Shown here: positions 45,401-56,126 of the stretch, piece by piece
Layout: each line of letters starts with the position of its first letter
Numbering within the stretch: the stretch's first letter is position 1
NCBI GenBank assembly: GCA_947561585.1
Contig: CANNZV010001848.1
Span: 62,001-126,000 of the forward strand
Reading direction: 5' to 3'
Length of the DNA: 64,000 nucleotides
DNA from: Caprella mutica
Taxonomy: Eukaryota; Arthropoda; Malacostraca; Amphipoda; Caprellidae
Notes under the pieces: generated by a model
What the model saw: only the letters and a program-made list of their open reading frames with translations
Told to the model about the DNA's origin: nothing
Database searches by the model: none
Made by a program: the position numbers and the translations under genes

Positions 45401-48400
45401 AGAACACGCCTTGAAGGGATACATTTGAAACGGTAAGTAGGTAGGTCCTTAAGATCGGATGGTTCCAACTTCCATATTTTCATTCTCGTAAGAAAAAAAT
45501 ATTAGCTATCATGTAGGGAAAGTTACAAATAATCAGTCAATTTCACATCTTTGGTTTATATAAGAAAAATTGATAATAATTAATTTATATTTTAATTGGT
45601 ATCCATGATACCAGCAGGTATCATACATAGATAGCTACCAATAGAAAATATTTATATCATTTTTTCTTAAATAAATGAATATGGGAAACAGACTAATAAT
45701 TTGTAACTTAGCTACCGAACATAATTTTTTTTCTTCTTCTTAAGTGAATGAAACTATGGAAATGTCCACTATTATGGAATATAGCTACTACCATACTTGA
45801 GACTAGGAAGAATGGGTATGAAAATTAATATCGAGATGTGGATGTGAATCTACAATAGTCTAAAGCAGTGGTTCTTAAAGTGGGGAGTGGGGTGCACGAC
45901 ACCACTTTGGGGCCTGGATTGTTTAAAGGGGGTGCCTGGATTAACTGTTTTACATGTTATTATAAGTTTGGTTCTTGGTGTTTTATCATGCAAAATGTGA
46001 ATAAAACATTCATTTTCCTTCATAATACTAACAAAATATACTATAATTGTATCTTTCCAATCTATTTCAATGCAATACAATGCTCAGGGGGTGCCTGAGA
46101 AAAACAAGAGGTGAGCGAGAAAAATACTTTGAGAACAACTGCTCTATAGGTTAGATACATTTTCATTTAATTACAAAAAGGATTTTGTATGAAATAAATC
46201 AGAAACAACAATAGGTATAAAGAATAAGGAACAAAAATAAAAGATTACACTTAATTGAAAATGGAAATTTCAAATCTGATAATTAGGTAGCTACCTAACC
46301 ATTTTATTATAATTATTAACATTGAACTGCCTCGAACTACCTTGTTAATATATTTAAAAAAAATTTAATTGAATCAATATCTTACCTAATACACTGAAAT
46401 GAGGCTGGACAGTGGAGTCAGCAAGAGTGAACCAAATTAAACCGAAACACATCATGAGACATGCTAAAACTTGAGCAAAATTGTACCTGAAACAAATAAA
46501 ATAGTAAATTGTTAATATGATTATTTCCTTAACCATTTCATATCTGAATTAGCTAGGTTTTGCTAATTCTTTGCTAAAATAAGTTAATTAAGGATCATAT
46601 AATACAAAAACTGAAATAGTTTAGATATTTTCATTTAATAGAAAGACACTCTGCCACTTCTGTCTGCATGATAAATAAAAACGTTAGATTTTTTAAACTA
46701 TCTCAATGAAACTGATCATTAAAAAACATTGAAAATACATGTGCAAATATCGTAAAAGTTACTATGAGGTCATGTCATGTAGAAGCTAAAGTCTACATTC
46801 GTGCTTAAGGCCCCCTTCGCACTTGCATTTTTCAATGCCGCTTTAAAAAAATGTTCATGGCAAAAAGTTTTGCTGCAATTGATTTTAACGAAGCCATTCA
46901 CACTTGCGCTTTTTTTTACCAGCATTTTTTCTAACGCAAGTGTGAAGGGCTTCGTTAAAATCAATTGCATCTAAACTTTTTGCCATGAGCATTTTATTAA
47001 AGGTGGCATTGAGAAACGCAAGTGTTAATAGTTCTGGTGAGTTCCTAGTTCACATCCCTAATTGATTTGGGGACACGAACTAGGAAGGGGCTACTTCTAA
47101 ATTAATTTTTCGTAAATTTAATTATCTTTTATCTGATTAGAATATATTGCACTAAAATATATTAATTAAAACAAAATTTAGTAGGTATCTTGACTACATA
47201 TACAAATAATACCAAAGAAAGAATATTTGGAATTGAAATTCAGCAAATTCTTCAGATCCAGAAAATTATAAGATTTTATTACTTGTTAATATATATATAT
47301 AATAAAAAATATTAAAAAAAATAAAAAATATTACCTTTAAAGTCGGACGTTTATCCTGTTCCTAGTTCATTTAGGGAAGTGAACTAGGGAGGGGGTATTT
47401 AGATCGGTTCCTAGTTCACGTCCCTAAATGAAAAAAGGGATGTGAACTAGAAATTTACCATAGTTCTATACCTAAGCAAAGAACTAAAATGATTTCCTTA
47501 CCTTTTTCCTACTAACAGAACAGATCCAATCATCACTGGAATCAGTTTACAGGACTTAAATATCACCTGAAAAAAATAAAGAGGATTTAAATATCTCAAA
47601 AAAAAAAGAGGAAGAAAGAATTTATTCAGAACAATGCTTTCAAAGAATATTTTTTTTTTAAATCTTTCAATTTTTCCCTATGTATTTTTTCAGAAAGGCA
47701 GATTTTCCAAAAAAGCTTCGTAAAGTCACGTCACAGTTCTTGCTCAATGTCATCAAACAGCATGGTCTAGGCCTCAGGAATGTTGCAATACTTTGACACT
47801 TACCATATTTCCGAAAGTGGGTGTTTAGTTAGATTTTTAACTAATAGGAATTTTGGAAAATTCAATTTTCGAAATAGGTTGAGCCAAACTGTTCCAGAAC
47901 TGCCACATTACCCTATGTAGCAACTAAGTTCACAGATAAAATAATTTAAATCTAATTTAAGTTTCTAGGTAGTAAATACTCACCTGTGTTGCAAAATTGA
48001 GGTACGCCATACTAGCATTTGAGAAGCACATTGTGCCCAACGTTACCGCTGCCACCAGTGTGTAAAGATGTAAGGGAACTCTGAAGTAGAAAAACCATTA
48101 GAAAAACAAGTGAAAAGAACACACCTGAGCAATATCCATGCCATAGCTAATAATTAATTATCTAGAACTTTGAATTACTACCTCTGAAATTGAATTAACA
48201 CCACAGTATTAAGAGAGTGGGTGTCAACAACTTAACACAGGTTTTATTATTTCATTTCCAACTCATTTTAAATACATTTATGGAGCATTATAAGCCCTTG
48301 TATTTAATTCTAAATCAGTTAATTCACAAGTAGCTAACTAGCTATATGCTTTACATGATTTATCTATTATAGTTTGAAAAAAACACCACTGTTTAATTGA

Positions 48401-51400
48401 AAAGGTACACCTAGATATTCATAGGAATTAAATACGTAGTCATAGGTATTAAATACGTAGTCATAGGAATTACATACGTATTCATAGGGATTACATACGA
48501 AGTCATAGGAATTACATACGAAGTCATAGGAATTACATACGAAGCCATAGGAATTACATACGAAGTCATAGGAATTAAATACGAAGTCATAGGAATTACA
48601 TACGAAGTCATAGGAATTAAATACGAAGTCATAGGAATTACATACGAAGTCATAGGAATTACATACGAAGTCATAGGAATTACATACGAAGTCATAGGAA
48701 TTACATACGAAGTCATAGGAATTACATACGAAGTCATAGGAATTAAATACGAAGTCATAGGAATTACATACGAAGTCATAGGAATTACATACGAAGTCAT
48801 AGGAATTACATACGAAGTCATAGGAATTACATACGAAGTCATAGGAATTAAATACGAAGTCATAGGAATTACATACGAAGTCATAGGAATTAAATACGAA
48901 GTCATAGGAATTACATACGAAGTCATAGGTATTAAATTGGAAGGTATTAAAAAGTTATAGGTATACTCACTGAGTTCTAATTGCCTCTCCAGAAACTATT
49001 AACTGAATGAATGAAAAGATACTGAAAAATGCAAAATAAATGACTGTGATGAACCACTCTATCTCATGGGCTCCATTGATGTGAAAAATGTACTCCTGAA
49101 AAATAAAATAAAGGAACATGGTAAAGATATGGTTAAGTATTCACATGAATAGCTAGGGTGAGTTACAATTATTTAACAGTTCCATGTTAGCTAGCGATAA
49201 TATAAGAAAATATGTATGATTTACCTTATTAATATTTTAATTCATAGCCAAGATATAGGGTAAACCACAAATTATCGGTCAGTTTCACATCTTCGGTCAT
49301 ATAGGAAAAAACGTTATTATAATTGTTATTTTATTTTTATTGGTATCCATGATACCTATCATGGATACCAATTAAAATTTTTTAAAAAATTAGATATAAT
49401 AGCTATCGTTTTTTATTATATGACTGAAGATGTGAAACTGACCGATAATTCGTAATTAACCCTAGCAAAAATTACATTTTATTCATGATCGGAAAAATTG
49501 AATAGTTAGACAACTGAATAGCCATACCCTATAGAAAACTGTATCTCTCCACTAAAAGAAGTGACTACCTACAGTTATACAAGTTCATCTATATGTTCAC
49601 TTGTCAAAATAAATCTCTAAAATGGTAGCTACAGTAGAACTCCTCTGTAAGGAAAACCTGTATAATGAATGTATAGTCTCGAGTAAGGAAGTAGCCTGCA
49701 TAGTGACCAAATTTTCTTTATTTTGTCATAAAATGGCTGTTAGTTTTCAAAAACTGAAAAACTAGAGAAAATTGGTTCACTATAGAGACTACTTCCTTAC
49801 TCAGGAGTCTACACTCACTATACAGGTACCTAGTCTAAAATGGTAATTTAAATACAATAAAATAGGCAGAAAGTTAGTCTTCAACATAAAATTGTTTGCA
49901 AAATAACTTAATTTAAATGTTTAACCCTTTAGCGGGTAAGTATCACTCGAGTGATACACCATTACTTTTAGTTCATTATTTTTCTCACATGTTTAGCTAC
50001 CATTATATAGTATTAATAAACCACAAACAATAACAGACATCATTGGCATTCAAATAATCAATAAAAAATACAATAGAAAAATTAGTTTCCAAAATAAAGT
50101 TATTTAAAAAAATATAAAAAAAATTCACATGAACGAAAGTATCTCGAAAAGGGTTAAACTATGACATAGCTACTAAAAATTTAGAACAATCTGATGAGTT
50201 TATCAGTAAGTGCCGGCTAAAGGGTTGAAAGCATCATTTTAAATACTCACAAGATAATATCCATATATGACATAGAAAAAAAATACGGCCAATGTGCAAA
50301 TTGTAAATCGTATCGGACTGGAGAAGAGGTTCAGATTAACGCCAAACAGATACGGAGCTTTTCTGAAATGAAATAAACAATTAATTAAACATTTAATAAT
50401 TAATACCTAATTTATAACAGAATCTTTTTCTTTGAGAGGTAATTGTATTTATGTGAGAATATATTTAAGCATTAGAGCAGGTATAATTAAAATTATGACA
50501 CAAAACCAACATTCCTAGGTATAAGTTCTATTTGATTACTTTAAAAATATTAATAAATATAAATCATAAAGTTATAACACAGAGTATACTAATAATATGT
50601 ATTAGTTAAAACTTAAACATTAATTCTATTACATTGCAGCAACACTATTATGTGTTGAAATGGAAAGCTAAGTCTATTCCTGGAACACCTGTTAAAGTAA
50701 ACATGAGAACAGATGTTCAATTTATATATTTTCATAGTTTAAAAATATAAAAATTCTCATTAGAAGGAAAAGAAAATTTATGTAGGGTAAATAACGAATT
50801 ATCGGTCAGTTTCACATCTTCGGTTATAAAAGAAAAAAACTATATTATAATTGTAATTTTATTTTTTAATTGGTATCCATGATACCTGCAGGAATCATGG
50901 ATGATGGTTACCAATTAAAATAAAATAACAATTATAATATCGTTTTTTCTTTTATGACCGAAGATGTGAAACTGACCGATAATTCGTAATTTACCTTAAG
51001 TAGTATTTTCTTAAATTTTGAGTAACTATTTTAATGAAAAAAAAAATAGAAGATTTGAATGTCAAACAGGGTAAACGTTCTACCTAAAGTTTGGGGTAGA
51101 TATTCTTTACCTTTCATGTAAAACACCTTACCAAGTTTTCATAGTCAGGCAAGAAGATACAAATAATATTCCAATAGGACTCAGAATGAACTTTTATAGT
51201 GGATAAACATTAATACAATGATTGCCTATTTTAAACAAATACAAATCAACTATTCTTTAATTAACCATTAAATCATATTGAAATTGAGGAAACACAAATT
51301 CATCGTTTAGGGTTAATTTTAGTAACATCAAATCTATTTTAGTAAATATAAACTAGAATTAATCAACACTTATAAGATGTTAAAACTTTCTATAGCTACT

Positions 51401-51462
51401 TACTTTGAATCATTTGAAGAAATTTGAATTTTAACAGCGTCTTTAGTTCCTATTTGAGCCAT
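42432..51462 (-). CDS. SLC35B3: PAPS transporter 2, SLC35B3-like (nine exons, complete)
   Basis: Exons in transcript order: 51462-51404, 50362-50251, 49095-48971, 48080-47984, 47566-47502, 46486-46386, 45409-45219, 43516-43335 and 42699-42432 (stop TAG). All junctions are GT-AG with consistent phases, giving 399 residues, close to the human protein (about 400). This is a multi-helix nucleotide-sugar-transporter fold. Recognisable SLC35B blocks are IFKSCKLIPVMIGSVLLVGK, LIWFTLADSTVQPHF, ALCCDAVLGNVQE and YGALAAVTVTTARKAVSIVL. The protein should carry the sulfate donor PAPS from cytosol into Golgi for sulfation of glycans and tyrosine. The C-terminal part after SLLGKN is long (about 70 residues) and basic. 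The ATG at 51462 directly follows an acceptor-like TTTTCAG, so a 5' non-coding exon may exist. Assignment to SLC35B3 rather than B2 is from memory of motif order and length. Confidence 0.9.
42700..43334. other. SLC35B3-like gene, last intron
   Basis: Holds about seven short 'agattaaatagatttagct' units (42730-42900) and three variant copies of 'gaggaaaatgaagagc' (42985-43325). The third, with 'acttactgaattgtgaatg', overlaps the donor region of the preceding exon and looks like a local duplication of the splice-site area. Confidence 0.6.
43540..44265. repeat. 17-bp satellite in an SLC35B3 intron, about 40 copies
   Basis: Units AACTTAGATTAAATTAA, changing after about 43960 to 'aacttagatcaaattagcta' (20 bp), then back to AT-rich variants. 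Pure intronic repeat, starting only ~25 bp upstream (transcript sense) of the exon at 43335-43516. Confidence 0.92.
44329..44500. mobile_element. hAT-like MITE, copy 4, with perfect 8-bp TSD
   Basis: Ends TAGGGCTGGGACAGTATGC and GCATATTGTCCCAGCTCTG, flanked on both sides by GTGATGAC. Internal 'gaatgaaatggtatcgaata' and 'gtctgtaatattttc' as in the copy at 4211. Confidence 0.85.
44780..45165 (+). repeat. ~550-bp dispersed repeat, copy 4 (partial)
   Basis: Starts at 'atatcgctgacatgaaaagg', has 'gaggaaaatgaagaggtgat' and 'agttcaagagcataacccta', and ends at 'ttcaccacagacagcttcaag'. It lies in an SLC35B3 intron about 50 bp from the exon at 45219. Confidence 0.78.
45513..45716. mobile_element. Foldback MITE, decayed, GGTATCCATGATACC core
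   Basis: Left arm 'tagggaaagttacaaataat' with 'tttcacatctttgg', core 'attggtatccatgatacc', right arm 'gaatatgggaaacagacta' and 'taatttgtaacttagcta'. Arms and core are diverged. In an SLC35B3 intron. Confidence 0.7.
45866..46141. mobile_element. hAT (Charlie/Tip100-type) MITE
   Basis: Ends CAGTGGTTCTTAAAGTG and CTTTGAGAACAACTG, the well-known CAGNGGTTCTCAA-type terminus. Flanking 8-mers GTCTAAAG and CTCTATAG match at six of eight positions. The interior repeats 'gggggtgcctg'. The short open frames inside are not genes. Confidence 0.75.
46806..47030. mobile_element. Foldback MITE, CACTTGCATTTTTCAATGCC arms
   Basis: Near-complete inverted repeat. Left: 'cttcgcacttgcatttttca', 'gttcatggcaaaaagtttt', 'gcaattgattttaacgaa'. 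Right: 'ttcgttaaaatcaattgca', 'aactttttgccatgagca', 'attgagaaacgcaagtg'. In an SLC35B3 intron. Would form a long RNA hairpin if transcribed. Confidence 0.8.
47036..47455. repeat. Three short hairpins with CCTAGTTCAC
   Basis: At 47042-47085, 47357-47390 and 47405-47450 the motif TTCCTAGTTCACRTCCCTAA (or a shorter form) is followed within about 10-20 bases by its complement. Short palindromic elements dispersed in one intron; origin unknown. Confidence 0.65.
48411..48948. repeat. 21-bp satellite in an SLC35B3 intron, about 25 copies
   Basis: Units of ATAGGAATTACATACGAAGTC, with 'aaatac' for 'acatac' in about a third of copies. The first few units (48411-48500) have cgtagt or cgtatt variants. 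The minus-strand open frame (MTSYVIP repeats) is an artefact. Confidence 0.94.
49256..49465. mobile_element. Foldback MITE, CGGTCAGTTTCACATCTTCGG arms
   Basis: Left TAGGGTAAACCACAAATTAT then 'cggtcagtttcacatcttcgg'; right 'gaagatgtgaaactgaccg' then 'ataattcgtaattaaccctag'. Core 'ttggtatccatgatacc' / 'tatcatggataccaa' with a 6-bp loss in the middle. In an SLC35B3 intron. Confidence 0.85.
49632..49830. mobile_element. pogo/Tigger-like relic
   Basis: Left end 'cagtagaactcctctgtaag' with 'cctgtataatgaa', middle 'gtcataaaatggctgttag', right 'gttcactatagagactac' and 'cactatacaggtac'. Resembles the relic at 7676. A repeated 'gagtaaggaagtag' arm is also present. Confidence 0.5.
49922..50226. mobile_element. 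piggyBac-like MITE candidate
   Basis: Left TTAA-CCCTTTAGCGGGTAAGT and right AGTGCCGGCTAAAGGG-TTGA. Short CCC..GGG inverted ends next to TTAA (one side TTGA) fit piggyBac. The left end also has the palindrome TATCACTCGAGTGATA. No transposase. Confidence 0.6.
50782..50999. mobile_element. Foldback MITE, CGGTCAGTTTCACATCTTCGG arms, copy 2
   Basis: Left 'tagggtaaataacgaattat', right 'ataattcgtaatttacctta', both with 'ggtcagtttcacatcttcgg'. Core GGTATCCATGATACCTGCAG then 'gaatcatggatgatggttacc' (a small insertion). Close to the copy at 49256. In the first coding intron of the SLC35B3-like gene. Confidence 0.85.
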
Positions 51463-51777
51463 TGGAGTTCTGAAAATATGCACGTAGCACACAATGTCAA
51501 AATTAATGATTTTTTAGGAAATTTAAAAAATTTTCATGTTTGGCAGTTATCTGAACAAGATGGAGAAATCAGATAATCAGCACATAACATTGTACGGTGG
51601 GGAGAGATGCCCTGCAACAGACTATTAAATGAAAATTAGAGTGCTTATTTTGTTACTTAAAATTATTGAAATGGTCCCATAACTATGTTTAATCATTATT
51701 TTAATGTTTAACAGTTAAAATCAAATAACAATTGAAAAAATATCAATTACTCAGTTTACTCGAATTACATTGCAAAG

Positions 51778-52361
51778 ATGTCTAAACTCGCCATTTTAAT
51801 GGTGAGTTTGTGAGTTATTCTGAACCTTTCAATTGCAAATGGCGAGAAATATCTAATTTTCTCCTATGCTTCAATGTTATTTTGGAGAGAATTTATGATA
51901 ATTTGATCATTTTGGAGAAAAATTTGGTAAATTTTGGAAAGAGCTGGAGTTTATGAGACATACTATTTTACTTTGATCAGAGGAAAGCTCGGAAATTGAG
52001 TAATTCGATAAAAGTCATGAAACTATATATATTTTGCATAAATTTTGTGGTTTATAGTTATTATAATTATGTATGTTTTATCATTTTATTAACGTATCAA
52101 CTATAAAAATCAATTAACAATTGAAAAAACATCAATTAATAGTATGTCTCATAAACTCTCCATTTGTCTCTCCAGTTCTCTTCAAAAATAACCAAATTTC
52201 TCTCCAAAATAATTAAATTACCATAAATTCTCTCTAAAAAATATTAATAACATTGTAGCATAGGAGAAAATTAAATATTTCTCGCCATTTTTAATTGAAG
52301 GGCTCAAAATAACTGTCACTGTCTGTCACAAACTCACCATTAAAATGGCCAGTTTGGACAT
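51778..52361. mobile_element. ~580-bp foldback element
   Basis: Left arm 'gatgtctaaactcgccattt', 'taatggtgagtttgtgag', 'ggcgagaaatatctaatttt', 'ctcctatgctt'. The right arm is the complement in the same order (tagcataggag, aaatatttctcgcc, ctcaccattaaaatgg, agtttggacatgc). Arms are about 250 bp. Just upstream of the SLC35B3-like gene. No ORF. Confidence 0.75.
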
Positions 52362-52376
52362 GCTTTATTACCTAGT

Positions 52377-52515
52377 TTCCGCAGAGATTTTAATTTTGAG
52401 TAATTTTGAGTGACTGTTACTCTCTGATAGCAGGCAGATTCAGAATCTCCCACAGCTTAGATGTAAAGTAATGGTTACATAGGAATCCAGTCTCAGTCTG
52501 CAGAATATAGTGCAT
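52377..52515. mobile_element. Partial copy of the CTGCAGACTGG foldback MITE
   Basis: Contains 'ccgcagagattttaatttt', 'gttactctctgatagca', 'gcagattcagaatctccc' and 'cagtctgcagaata', all present in the complete element at 54230-54758. Confidence 0.65.
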
Positions 52516-52565
52516 TTTAACATTTTCTGTGCGAACTGCGAACAATATTTACATCTATTTTATAG

Positions 52566-53560
52566 CTAAAGTCTACCTTTAGCTTTTCTTCTTTTATTGA
52601 TCATCTCTTTACACTCTTTTGTGATCCCATGTACCTTCAAGTTATAACCTTTTATACCAGATGTTTGAGGCACAGTCACAGAGACTCTTGCTGCAGAGAT
52701 GATTCTTTGAGTGATCACTTCATTAGCCGATTCAGCATCTGGCCAAAAAATGTTGCTGTCACAATTGTCGAATTCATTCAAATAATGTTCCCAAGATGCT
52801 TCTTCACCCTTCCATCGTTTTTTGACCGTAAAAAGTTTGTGTCTCAATCTTGCTCCAAAAGAGTTTCTAACTGGGAGATGATCATTTCCATGATCCCTTT
52901 CTACCACCTGATTACAGTTTAGTAACAGATCAGAAGAGGCAAAGCAAAGATCTAAACAGGATGAACCTCTTGTGTGAGCATCAATGTATGTTTTTGAGTA
53001 CTCATCATTCAGAATGTCTATATTAAGAGAATCGTCAGTCAATAATTTCTCAAGCACTCTTCCAGTAGTGTTTTTTGATCCATTATGTTCCCACAGAGTG
53101 CTGTGAGAGTTGAAATCTCCCAGCATTACATATGATGAATGCAGTTGACTAATAAAATGTATAAATTCTTCTTTTTTTATTACTTTATGGGGGTTATAAA
53201 TGTTTAAAATATTAACTTTCCCTAGGTCAGTATCTATGGAGATTACCTGACACTCCAAGTTTCCCTCTGCATATCACAACAAAGTTAGCTTTTCGAAATT
53301 TATAGATTCTTTAACAATAAAGGATAACCCCCCCCCCCCCTTTCAGCATGAAGTCTGTATAAACTGTAGGGTTCATGGTATCCTAGAAACTTGGGTTCTC
53401 TTTCTTTAGTTTTCACAAATGTTTCACATAAGCATATACACCGGGTTTTTCTGCATAAATATACAGTTTCAATTCAGCAATCCTGTTCACAGACAGCAGC
53501 CGTTGCAATTAAATTGATGGATTTGCAACCTATGATCTCCATCATGACATGCTTGAGAGG
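52566..53560 (-). pseudogene. Endonuclease domain of a Jockey-like retrotransposon
   Basis: The minus frame from 53258 down to 52566 encodes an apurinic-type endonuclease: VNILNIYNPHKV, then VMLGDFNSHSTLWE (the catalytic GDFN block), SCLDLCFASSDLLL, and RDHGNDHLPV, where family members have SDH.P. Upstream, across a stop near 53272 and a homopolymer C run at 53328-53341, the frame continues as YHEPYSLYRLHAERGGG and CLCETFVKTK (normally LxET). Reverse transcriptase is absent: the frame stops shortly after the domain. Farther up (53570-53870) is a poorly conserved possible ORF1 end. Confidence 0.8.
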
Positions 53561-53899
53561 ATTGCATTATCATGATTTTTTATTTGGAGTTTGATTAGAT
53601 CTAGATCTGCCAGAGGTTCTTTGAGTGGAACTATTTTCAGATAGTTTCTTTCCCACAGTGTCCGAAGTGATCAGTTATGATTTTGGATATTTGCGTCTTG
53701 TCAGTTTTTTTATAAGAGCTCAAGTGGATGCCAATATCATGGATACATTTAGCTATGGTAATATTATTCTGAAATTCTTTTCCCTATCTGATTTGTTATT
53801 GTCCATTGCCTTTCCACCATTGTCTTCACTCTGACCTGATCTGTAAAGAAACTAGTATTAGAGATATTATTAAGAGTCATCATTATCCTAATCATAAGG

Positions 53900-54229
53900 A
53901 AGAAAGATATTTGGCCTGAGCATTAAAAGATAATTGTTAACTGATACCCGCCAGTTACAGCGTCATTGCCAGTCCTCAGGTATACTATCACTATGGTCAT
54001 ATTCACGTCTCCAACTCTTCCCTCCATATGCAACAAATCTCTACTCCTCGTCTCCCTCTTCTCCATAAATAAATCTTCCTTCCTGTAGATGCACATCAGT
54101 CCTCCACCTCTCCTATCTTGCAGATCCCTCATACTGTGCTTTACTACCAACTTCTCTCCAATCCTCAGATCATCCACCTTCTTCTGAGTCTCTGTCAAGC
54201 ACAATATCATATTCTCACGGCTCACCCAC
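53900..54229 (-). pseudogene. Start of a non-LTR endonuclease ORF
   Basis: The minus strand reads SRENMILCLTETQKKVDDLR, then DRRGGGLMCIYRK, the usual N-terminal endonuclease blocks (LTETQ with the catalytic Glu; RGGG). It stops at 53923. The MITE at 54230 separates it from the upstream ORF1-like part (54767-55579). If the MITE and one 8-bp copy are ignored, the two parts adjoin. Confidence 0.75.
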
Positions 54230-54758
54230 CCAGTCTGCAGAATGTGTCTCTTCTCCCGCAGAGATTTTAATTTGAGAGACAGTTACTCTCTGACTCTCAG
54301 CCAGTCTGCAGAATGTGGAACATTTTTCCAAGACTCTCTGCGGGAGTTTTTGATTGAATTTTTAGAAATTTGAGATCTCTGCGGGAGATCTTGAATTAAT
54401 TCCTATGTTACCATTAATTTAGCTGCGGGAGATTTTGAATTAATTCCTATGTTACCATTAATTTAGCTGCGGGAGATTCTGAATCTGCTACTGTGAGTCA
54501 GAGAGTAACTGTCTCTCAAATTAAAATCTCTGCGGGAGAAGAGACACATTCTGCAGACTGGACTCTCAGTAGCAGATTCAGAATCTCCCGCAGCTAAATT
54601 AATGGTAACATAGGAATTAATTCAAAATCTCCCGCAGCTAAATTAATGGCAACATAGGAATAAATTCAAGATCTCCCGCAGAGATCTCAAATTTCAAAAA
54701 TTCAATCAAAAACTTCCGCAGAGAGTCTTGGAAAAATGTTCCATATTCTGCAGACTGG
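54230..54758. mobile_element. Foldback MITE with perfect 8-bp TSD
   Basis: 529 bp with ends CCAGTCTGCAGAATGTG and CATATTCTGCAGACTGG, flanked by TCACCCAC at 54222-54229 and 54759-54766. The inside is nearly one long palindrome with repeated 'agctgcgggagatt' and 'aattcctatgttaccattaa' blocks, plus internal copies of the terminal sequence (54300 and 54555), so it may be two elements fused. An 8-bp TSD fits hAT. Confidence 0.88.
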
Positions 54759-54766
54759 TCACCCAC

Positions 54767-55579
54767 CATATCCATCAGCTCTACACTTTTCACCCTGCTA
54801 TTTCTTCTTATGATGAACCTTGCTCCACCTTTGCTTCTCTTTTCCCTTAATTCCATCTTCAGTTTCTTGTCTTTTTCTCTTTCCTGCATAGTCATATCTC
54901 TTGATATGAACACCCTCTCAAAATTCTTCGAGTGTCTCAGCTTACTTGCGTTCTTGATAATGTCTCTTTTCTCCTCCTCATTACCCATTTTTACCAGCAT
55001 AGGTCTTCTCTTATTCTCTGTCTTCATCCCTAATCTTATTACTTTTTCTATCTTGAGATCTTTCATTCCCAATTCCTCTACAAATATTCTCCCGCAATTG
55101 TCCTCATCCTCTCTGTATCTCTCTTCTGCTTCACTGTTGGTTGATTCTATCACATTGAATAGCATTATATTCTTCTTCCTTCTCTCTCTTTCAATTTCTT
55201 CCAGCTTCATACCAATCTCCTCCATCTTTCTTCCCTCCATTCCTGTGTCCTTTTTTACTTGTTCTACACCTTTATTCACTATCTCCTGCTTCATACCCTC
55301 CAATTCCTGTCTGATCACCACGCCTCTCTTTTCTCCGTCAAAGTCTTTCATCTCTTTCTTCACGTCTTCCATTTCTTGTTTCATATTTTCAAACTTTCCC
55401 ATCCATATTTTCTTCATTTCATCCAAAGCCAAACTCATCTGATTTTCAATCTCAGTGCTCATTTTCTTCATTTCTTCTTCCATTTTTCCCCTACAGCCAG
55501 ACTGGAAAACATAAATTCTAACAGAGTTACTCCTAACTTCATGCATTCCCATTAGACTATTAGTGATGTTTATCATCAC
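54767..55579 (-). pseudogene. Retrotransposon ORF1: coiled coil plus RRM-like domain
   Basis: Minus frame: a long charged coiled coil (MEEEMKKMSTEIENQMSLAL onward), then RKKNIMLFNVIES, RIFVEELGM, IEKVIRLG, RRPMLVKMGNEEEKRDIIKN and FERVFISRDMT, the order seen in ORF1 RNA-binding domains of non-LTR elements (Transposase_22-like). The frame is intact over about 270 residues and is cut by the MITE at its 3' side. ORF1 proteins coat the element RNA. Confidence 0.78.
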
Positions 55580-55733
55580 AACAAGCCCAATTGTGAAGCT
55601 TAAATCATTAAATGACTTATTTTACATTAGTTTTCACTGCGGAGTTCAAATTTATAAAATAATTTACTGATTTCTGCATTTTTTAGGGTTAAAATGAGTA
55701 ATTTTTGTTCATTCTAAATTCCTAACAGAGTTA

Positions 55734-56126
55734 CTAGACACTAGTCAATCTGAAATGAGTTATTATTCCACTCTGGCTACAGTCTCCCTCCAGTTTTCTA
55801 ACCCTAGCCTCAAGGCCCTCAATTCCTTCCACTCTTTTCTTCAGCATCTCATTCTCCTTTTTCAAACTCCTGTTCTCTTCCTCACATTCTTCCATTCTTT
55901 TCTTGATCTTCCCATTTTCCTCTGTTAGCTTGTCCACTTTACCACTGCATCTGTCACAGTACCATTTAACCTTCTCATCCATTTTACTCAGCATTTCATA
56001 TTCTTTCTTAGTAAGCTTCCCACATTCCGCATGGAACCATCTTTTGCAGAGGTCACATACCATACCATCTTCTCCACTGTTGACTCTCTTTCTACATTCT
56101 TCACATATCTCCACGTTCTCCCACAC
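55734..56126 (-). pseudogene. Retrotransposon ORF1 N-part with PHD finger
   Basis: 130 residues: a PHD-type zinc finger (CEECRKRV, then CDLCKRWFHAECGKL, then WYCDRCSGK) followed by a coiled coil. PHD fingers are known at the start of ORF1 in some CR1/L2-type non-LTR elements. A gap of ~150 bp with a stop separates it from the coiled coil at 55579, so ORF1 is broken here. The 5' UTR extends to perhaps 56400. Confidence 0.78.

Noticed and set aside
48411..48926. 171-codon minus frame (MTSYVIP repeats)
   Set aside because: A 21-bp satellite within an SLC35B3 intron on the gene's own strand; not joined to any exon by phase or splice sites.
52377..52515. Part of the SLC35B3 promoter
   Set aside because: It matches the CTGCAGACTGG foldback MITE and so is repeat DNA; the real 5' end of the gene is not determined.
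54810..55555. Plus-strand frames of 210 and 98 codons
   Set aside because: Complement of the retrotransposon ORF1; Lys/Glu-rich coding gives Phe/Ser/Leu-rich open complements.
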